Origin: Bacteroidota bacterium
Lineage (GTDB): Bacteria; Bacteroidota; Bacteroidia; J057
Assembly (NCBI GenBank): GCA_963169475.1
Contig: CAUJFT010000393.1
Span: 1 to 12,647 of the forward strand
Length of the DNA stretch: 12,647 nucleotides
Direction of reading: 5' to 3'
In this document: positions 7,203-12,647 of the stretch, piece by piece
Layout: each line of letters starts with the position of its first letter
Numbering within the stretch: the stretch's first letter is position 1
Notes under the pieces: generated by a model
Told to the model about the DNA's origin: nothing
Seen by the model: the letters and a program-made list of their open reading frames with translations, nothing else
Database searches by the model: none
Translations under genes and position numbers: made by a program

Positions 7203-10200
7203 ATGTTACAATTAAAACTACCGAAGATTCCCCACTCTTTTTTATTTAGAGGATTGACTACCATCTTGTTTTTAGCTATTTCCCTAAGCGGATTTGCCGA
7301 AGCAAACTATGTGTATCATGAAGCCACAACCAATAATCCGGGTTGTGGAGTCAACAATTTCCGAAGTGTATTAACCCCTAATTCTTCCCAGTCTTTGACT
7401 ATCGCTTGGAGAATTGAGTACCAGTTTTACACTACTAGCACATGGGTTTACTACACTACAGATGGCTCAAACCCGTCAGGTTCAGACGGCGTAGGTACAG
7501 GTACTACTCAAGTCATTAACGGGTCTTATTCTTGTGTATTCGGTACTCCTGTTAGAGACATTGGCACTGCCACGATTCCTGCTTTTCCGGCAGGAACTAC
7601 GGTAAAGTATATTGTCAGCGCAAAGCATTCCGGCGGAGGGGACGAAATATGGGCGAATGGTCCTGGTGCCCCTTGTGCTTGCGGTCCGGTTACGAATAAT
7701 GCCTCCCTTGCTACTGTCTTCTCTTATACGGTTACGGCTTCTGCCAATGTTGTAGAGGTGTATGCTACAGGAGGGAGTGCTTATGGGAATTATACTACCC
7801 TAAACGCCGCCTTCACAGCGATTAATGCAGGCACTCATACCGGAGCGATTCAGATTAGCATCAATGCTAATACCACCGAACCGTCGACCGCTGTACCGCT
7901 ATTAAAAAGTGCAGCTCCCTCTAATTATAGTAGCATATTGATTCGCCCGGCAGGCAATAGAGTAATCAACTCTGCTGCTGCTCCCTCTGGAAGTAGAGGA
8001 GTAATCGAACTATATGGAGCAGATAATATAACGATTGATGGAGATGACCCTGCTACACCCGGTATAAGGAATTTGACTATACAAGTCGTTACTAGTGGCA
8101 CTACGGGTATTGCAGCAATACGCCTTGCTTCAAATAGTACATCAGGAACTGATGGTGCCAATAATAATACCGTGAAGAATTGTATTATTACGGGAAGTAG
8201 AAACTCCGCTACCTCCACTACTGTAAATTATGGTATTAATATGTCTAATAATACTGCAATTACGACAGGGGCATATAGTTCTCTCAATACCAGAATAGAG
8301 AACAATTTAATCACTCGGTGCTATCACGGTATTTATGCCAATGGTGCCTCTACAACTTACCCCAATACAGGAACTGTAATCAAAGGAAATGAGCTAGGAA
8401 GTGCTACTTCTGCTAGTAATATCGGGAGCAAGGGGGTTTATATTACTTACTCCTCCACTACCCCGGGTACCGGCTCGGCTATTATTGAAGAAAACGACAT
8501 CAGAGTAGGAGATTATGGAGCAACTGGTTACGCCCTCACAATTGCAGGGATAGAAGTGGGAACAGTAAATGCAGGATGTAAGATTAGTGGGAATAATATC
8601 CATGATATTAATCAACCCCACACATCTGGCTATGGCGCACATGGAATTTATGTAACGGGTGCTGCAAGTAATTCGGGAATTACAATCATAAATAATTTTA
8701 TTCGGGATTGTAAAATGTACATTTACCAAACTTCTTACACTAGTGCTAGTACGCCTTCTGGAGTATTTTTTAGCGCAGGAGCTACAAATGTTGTCTTTAA
8801 TCACAATACAATCGTGATGAATGGTCAGCTTGCTTCAAGTTCGGTATTTTCCTCCTTTTGTATAAATTCGAGTGTTTCAGGCGTTACGTTTAGTCAATTC
8901 CTCAATAATATCTTGGTAAATAATCATGCAAGTACAGGAGCGCATTGCTTCGCCGTAAATACCCCTGCAAACATCAGTAATGCAGTAGTAAATAATAATA
9001 ATTACTACGCAGCCACAACAGCTAATATAGGGTATTACAATGGTTCAGTAAGAACAACCCTAGCTGACTGGCAGGCAGCAACCGCCAAAGATGATAATGC
9101 AATAAATGAAAATCCGACATTCGTATCGGCAACAGATTTACACATCAATACAAGCATAGCCACGCTCCTTGAATCCGGAGGAACCCTGACAACCATTATA
9201 ACTGATTATGACGGAGACAGCAGGAACTGTCCTACGGATATTGGCGCAGACGAATTTATAGGTACGAACCCTAACGGACCTTCTATTCCAATGAGCTATA
9301 TTTCCTCAACCGCTTCTCAAGCAGTCGCCTCAGCCTGCTCCGGGGGGTCAGTAAATAAGGAAATCATTCGCTTAGAAATCGTAACAGACGCAAACACCGG
9401 ATGCCCGATTACCTTGAATAACCTTGTCATAAACGGATTAGGAACCACTACCTACGGGGAAGTTACGAGTGGTAAGATTTTTTATACAGGTACATCTTCT
9501 ACCTTCAACGCCGCCAACCTAATTGGCACCTTTCCCGTCAATGGAAGTAATCAGACTGTTACACCGGGTAGCACCGTAACGCTGCTTAATGGGACAAATT
9601 ATCTATGGGTAGCTTATGATATTTCTCCCGCTCCAGTAGGACCAGATTTTGATGCCCAGTGGATAAGTGCATCAATTAATGTCAATCAAATTCCCCAAAC
9701 CATTATACCTAGTGTTACTAACCCTATAGGGAGTGTTGGTATTCTACCTCCTATGTCAGGAACGTACACCGTAGGAACGGGAGGGAATTACACCACGCTT
9801 ACCTCTGCCCTTGATGATGTGGTTTGTCGAGGAATCTCCGCAGCCACAACCCTCTCTTTGATAAATGACTTTTCTACTCATTATGATGCAGTACACGGAG
9901 AGGTTTTTCCGTATATTATCACTAACCCAAGCGGTGGGAGCATTACGAATAAAGTAACGATTAAACCTGCTACAGGAGTTAATCCGGTTATTTCAGGAGC
10001 TAGTACTACTGCGATATTCGTTTTCAATGATGCAGACTATTTTATTATAGACGGATCCAATACAATAGGCGGTTCTTCCAGAAATTTGAGTATCATCAAT
10101 ACCTCCTCCGCAGCAAATACCGCAACGATATGGTTAAGTAGTAATGTAAGTGCCGGTGCTAATAGAGGCTGTAGGAACAATACTATCAAAAATACAAATC

Positions 10201-12647
10201 TTTCTTGTGGAATAGACCAAAGTTTAAGTACGGGACTTACTTTTGGTGTGATAGCTTCTGGTAGTCTGATTTCTACGGCAAATACAGGGCTATACAATAA
10301 TTCCAATATCATTCAAAATGACTCTATCATAGGGGTACGTTATGGAGTATTTATGAATGGAAATTCACCAACGCTAAACACCGATAATACGATTACCCAG
10401 TGTAAAATCGGAGCAGCCGGATTCGGACCAGCCTCCGGGCAGATCGGTCAGGCAGGAATTGTTGTTTTCAATCAGTCTAACGGGGTTATTACTGATAATG
10501 AAATAAAATACGTAGGGTCTGTCTTTTCTGATGCTGCATCTGGTGCCGATAGAGTAGGGATAGGTATCGGATCAGTGGGGTGGACTCCTAGTAGTGTAGC
10601 AGTAAATAACTTTGTAGTAACCGGAAATATCATTCACCATATCAAAGATGAAAAAGGGAATGCGGCAATAGGAATAATTGTAGCAGGAACGGGGACTCCC
10701 TCCAACAATCTTATCGTAAATAATAGTATCTATGATATCCTTTCAAACGGTACAGCCATTGACCAAGCAGTTGGAATTGGTATAGGAGCGGGAAATGGAG
10801 ATATTATTGCTTTTAATACGATTCAGATGTCCGGAGATTTAGACCCACCTGGAACGGCTTCAGCAACACTTAGTGCTGCTGGGATAAGGGTTGTTACTAC
10901 TACTCCTACAAACCTGACCGTGAAAAACAACCTTATTTCAGTGGATATAAATTCTAACACAGGTACGCTAAATCATTATGCAATCGTACTTCCTTCAAGT
11001 AGTTATGCTTTTGGTACGGGAGGGTTAGATTATAATGATTACTATACCAATGCGTCGAATCCACAAATGCAATTGGGAGGAGTGGGAATATCTATTCCTT
11101 ATACCCCTATTAACGACTTGTCCACTTGGCAAACGACCCTTTCTCCGCCTCAAGATGCAAACTCTGTGGATATAGAACCTACATTTGTATCCCTTGTATC
11201 TCCTATAGACTTACACCTACTAAAGGTTGGTGGTATAAATTGTACACTTAAAGGCATAGGAACTCCAATTGCAGGTATCACTACCGATATAGACGGAGAC
11301 AGTAGAGATGCTACTCAACCGGGAATGGGTGCTGATGAATACGGAGGAAGCATTCCGACTACCCCCACTACATCTGACCCTTCCGCTGCTTGTGTAGGAA
11401 CACAAGTTACAGTAACGGGTTCTGGTAGTACTGGTGCAGTTTCTTATGGCTTCTATGATGCCGCTTCTGGCAGTAGTCAAATCAATACGTCTGCGAATGG
11501 TACCATTTCTCCTACTAATTATGTTACAAATACAAATCTGGGAGTGGGAGTTTATCATGTATTTTTGGAAGGAGCAGATGCTGGGGGCTGCGTAAGTCCG
11601 TCAAGAAAAGATGTTACTATTACCATAAATGCCCTGCCGGTAGTAACTTGGACGGGAACGTTATCTGCTCAATGTGTAAGTTCCAATACCCTTACCTTAA
11701 CCGGAACGGCTGAATCCCCTACGGGAGGTACATTTAGCGGAGCGGGCGTAACCGGTAGCAACTTTGATGCTTCCCTTGCCGGCGTGGGTTCTCATACCTT
11801 GACATATACCTATACCGATGGAAATGGGTGTGCTGCAAGTGCGACAAATACCGTTGTGGTAAATGCCCTGCCGATAGTAACTTGGACAGGAACGTTATCT
11901 GCTCAATGTGTAAGTTCCAATACCCTTACCTTAACCGGAACCGCTGAATCCCCTACGGGAGGTACATTTAGCGGAGCGGGCGTAACCGGTAGCAACTTTG
12001 ATGCTTCCGTTGCCGGCGTGGGTTCTCATACCTTGACCTATACCTATACCGATGGAAATGGGTGTGCTGCAAGTGCGACAAATACCGTCAATGTAGCGGG
12101 GTTTCCTTCTGTTACGGCAAGTGCAAATACACCATTATGTATAGGTGGTACACTAATGTTAAATGCCAACTCTAATCAATCAGGTACCTATAGTTGGACG
12201 GGACCCAATGGATATACAAGCAATATGCAGAATCCTACGGGAATTACAAATGCTTCTGCCGCTTTAAATGGAACCTATACGATAGATTTTATAGGGGATA
12301 TATCCGGTTGTGACGGAAGTGCTAATGTCAATGTATTAGTAGAACCGTTTTCACTTCAAGTATCTCCTGACTTAGTGGATAGTACGATGGCGCATACTAT
12401 TATCACTCATTGTACTCCTAATTATACTTTATATTGGAGAACATTAATTGCCTCTTCTTGGTCAAGTATGGGTTCTATGACAAACAATCCTGACCTTACC
12501 GGCTTGCAGCCTGCTACGGCTTATGTTGCTTATGCGGTAGATGCCAATGGATCCACTACTTCTATGGTTTATTTTACCACAGGAGGTACTCCTTTCTGCG
12601 GTAATGCGCCTACGCTGACAGCTACTCAAAGCTGTGGTAAGATATAC
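7203..12647 (+). CDS. Giant secreted parallel beta-helix / Ig-like repeat surface protein, 3' end beyond window
   Basis: At least 1815 codons in one uninterrupted frame, still open at the window edge. The ATG follows an in-frame TAA at 7188 and begins a signal peptide (residues 1-34, probable cleavage after Ala-Glu-Ala at 32-34). Visible modules: a beta-sandwich at about 35-180 (WVYYTTDGSNP at 81-91, PAGTTVKYIVSA at 129-140); parallel beta-helix 1 at 183-686, with DNITIDGD at 274-281 and an end cap containing DYDGDSR and GADEF; a BNR-associated N-terminal-like domain at about 697-826 (IFYTGTSSTFN, NYLWVAYDIS); beta-helix 2 at 853-1382, opening with GTYTVGTGGNYTTL and ending DIDGDSR-GADEY; an Ig-like domain at about 1384-1475; two tandem 78-residue repeats at 1476-1631; a PKD/Ig-like domain at about 1632-1714; and a fibronectin III-like domain from 1716. 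Such architecture suggests an adhesin or polysaccharide-binding protein. A T9SS tail is expected beyond the window. No catalytic residues can be named. Confidence 0.9.
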   Translation, partial: MLQLKLPKIPHSFLFRGLTTILFLAISLSGFAEANYVYHEATTNNPGCGVNNFRSVLTPNSSQSLTIAWRIEYQFYTTSTWVYYTTDGSNPSGSDGVGTGTTQVINGSYSCVFGTPVRDIGTATIPAFPAGTTVKYIVSAKHSGGGDEIWANGPGAPCACGPVTNNASLATVFSYTVTASANVVEVYATGGSAYGNYTTLNAAFTAINAGTHTGAIQISINANTTEPSTAVPLLKSAAPSNYSSILIRPAGNRVINSAAAPSGSRGVIELYGADNITIDGDDPATPGIRNLTIQVVTSGTTGIAAIRLASNSTSGTDGANNNTVKNCIITGSRNSATSTTVNYGINMSNNTAITTGAYSSLNTRIENNLITRCYHGIYANGASTTYPNTGTVIKGNELGSATSASNIGSKGVYITYSSTTPGTGSAIIEENDIRVGDYGATGYALTIAGIEVGTVNAGCKISGNNIHDINQPHTSGYGAHGIYVTGAASNSGITIINNFIRDCKMYIYQTSYTSASTPSGVFFSAGATNVVFNHNTIVMNGQLASSSVFSSFCINSSVSGVTFSQFLNNILVNNHASTGAHCFAVNTPANISNAVVNNNNYYAATTANIGYYNGSVRTTLADWQAATAKDDNAINENPTFVSATDLHINTSIATLLESGGTLTTIITDYDGDSRNCPTDIGADEFIGTNPNGPSIPMSYISSTASQAVASACSGGSVNKEIIRLEIVTDANTGCPITLNNLVINGLGTTTYGEVTSGKIFYTGTSSTFNAANLIGTFPVNGSNQTVTPGSTVTLLNGTNYLWVAYDISPAPVGPDFDAQWISASINVNQIPQTIIPSVTNPIGSVGILPPMSGTYTVGTGGNYTTLTSALDDVVCRGISAATTLSLINDFSTHYDAVHGEVFPYIITNPSGGSITNKVTIKPATGVNPVISGASTTAIFVFNDADYFIIDGSNTIGGSSRNLSIINTSSAANTATIWLSSNVSAGANRGCRNNTIKNTNLSCGIDQSLSTGLTFGVIASGSLISTANTGLYNNSNIIQNDSIIGVRYGVFMNGNSPTLNTDNTITQCKIGAAGFGPASGQIGQAGIVVFNQSNGVITDNEIKYVGSVFSDAASGADRVGIGIGSVGWTPSSVAVNNFVVTGNIIHHIKDEKGNAAIGIIVAGTGTPSNNLIVNNSIYDILSNGTAIDQAVGIGIGAGNGDIIAFNTIQMSGDLDPPGTASATLSAAGIRVVTTTPTNLTVKNNLISVDINSNTGTLNHYAIVLPSSSYAFGTGGLDYNDYYTNASNPQMQLGGVGISIPYTPINDLSTWQTTLSPPQDANSVDIEPTFVSLVSPIDLHLLKVGGINCTLKGIGTPIAGITTDIDGDSRDATQPGMGADEYGGSIPTTPTTSDPSAACVGTQVTVTGSGSTGAVSYGFYDAASGSSQINTSANGTISPTNYVTNTNLGVGVYHVFLEGADAGGCVSPSRKDVTITINALPVVTWTGTLSAQCVSSNTLTLTGTAESPTGGTFSGAGVTGSNFDASLAGVGSHTLTYTYTDGNGCAASATNTVVVNALPIVTWTGTLSAQCVSSNTLTLTGTAESPTGGTFSGAGVTGSNFDASVAGVGSHTLTYTYTDGNGCAASATNTVNVAGFPSVTASANTPLCIGGTLMLNANSNQSGTYSWTGPNGYTSNMQNPTGITNASAALNGTYTIDFIGDISGCDGSANVNVLVEPFSLQVSPDLVDSTMAHTIITHCTPNYTLYWRTLIASSWSSMGSMTNNPDLTGLQPATAYVAYAVDANGSTTSMVYFTTGGTPFCGNAPTLTATQSCGKIY
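11628..12095 (+). repeat. Two tandem 234-bp repeats encoding 78-residue Ig-like domains
   Basis: Copy 1 is 11628-11861 and copy 2 is 11862-12095. By hand I count nine mismatches in 234 positions. Four are silent, two give Val to Ile and Leu to Val, and three fall in one codon at the very end (Val to Asn), next to the junction with the following domain. Each copy reads from NALP, through SAQCVSSN and GGTFSGAGVTG, to TYTDGNGC, with two Cys per copy. The GGTFSGxGV / TYTDxNGC pattern is widespread in Bacteroidota surface proteins. The near identity points to recent duplication or continuing gene conversion. Confidence 0.95.

Noticed and set aside
8394..8804. Antisense open frame of 136 codons within the giant surface gene
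   Set aside because: It lies wholly inside the clear sense frame and has a Ser/Cys/Arg-rich low-complexity composition expected from the reverse of Thr/Asn/Gly-rich codons. It has no recognisable domain.
11220..11558. Antisense open frame of 112 codons
   Set aside because: Same reasoning: the sense frame carries the beta-helix end cap and an Ig-like domain, and the antisense product is a composition shadow.
11628..12095. CRISPR array or mobile-element repeats as an explanation of the 234-bp repeats
   Set aside because: The repeats are directly adjacent without spacers, keep the reading frame and encode an Ig-like domain.
503..12647. A functional operon or defence island formed by protease, MutS2 and the giant protein
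   Set aside because: Wide spacers, terminator-like hairpins between the genes and unrelated cellular locations argue for three independent genes. MutS2 is a housekeeping family, and no effector, nuclease or sensor genes accompany it.

Overview
The window looks like a chromosomal piece from a member of the Bacteroidota. The evidence is a protein with an N-terminal signal peptide plus a C-terminal type IX secretion (T9SS) sorting tail, a second giant cell-surface protein built from modules typical of that phylum, AT-rich spacers with TAnnTTTG-type -7 promoter elements, and starts without Shine-Dalgarno sequences. I cannot assign a class or genus from sequence alone.

Layout, all genes on the + strand: (1) 1-502 is an AT-rich spacer with no convincing gene and a -7 promoter element at its end. 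(2) 503-4153 encodes a 1216-residue secreted S8 (subtilisin-like) protease with a T9SS tail. Its Asp/His/Ser triad can be located, but the motifs around His and Ser are unusual. (3) 4154-4447 is a spacer with a good intrinsic terminator, an inverted repeat enclosing it, and a -7 element for the next gene. (4) 4448-6847 encodes MutS2, 799 residues, with all ATPase motifs and a C-terminal Smr nuclease domain. (5) 6848-7202 is a spacer with two hairpins, one terminator-like, and a weak promoter. (6) 7203 to the window end is one uninterrupted reading frame of 1815 codons that runs off the edge. It encodes a giant secreted protein with two parallel beta-helix modules, a BNR-associated N-terminal-like domain between them, Ig-like domains including two almost identical 78-residue tandem repeats, and a fibronectin III-like domain.

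The three genes appear to be separate transcription units: spacers are about 300-500 bp and terminator-like hairpins follow the first two. The protease and the giant protein probably share the Sec plus T9SS export route. MutS2 is a cytoplasmic DNA/ribosome-associated protein with no evident link to them. I see no defence system, CRISPR array, RNA gene, insertion sequence or phage gene. The most noteworthy points are the altered catalytic motifs of the protease, the 234-bp tandem duplication in the giant gene, and the Arg-to-Met change in the first Smr motif of MutS2.
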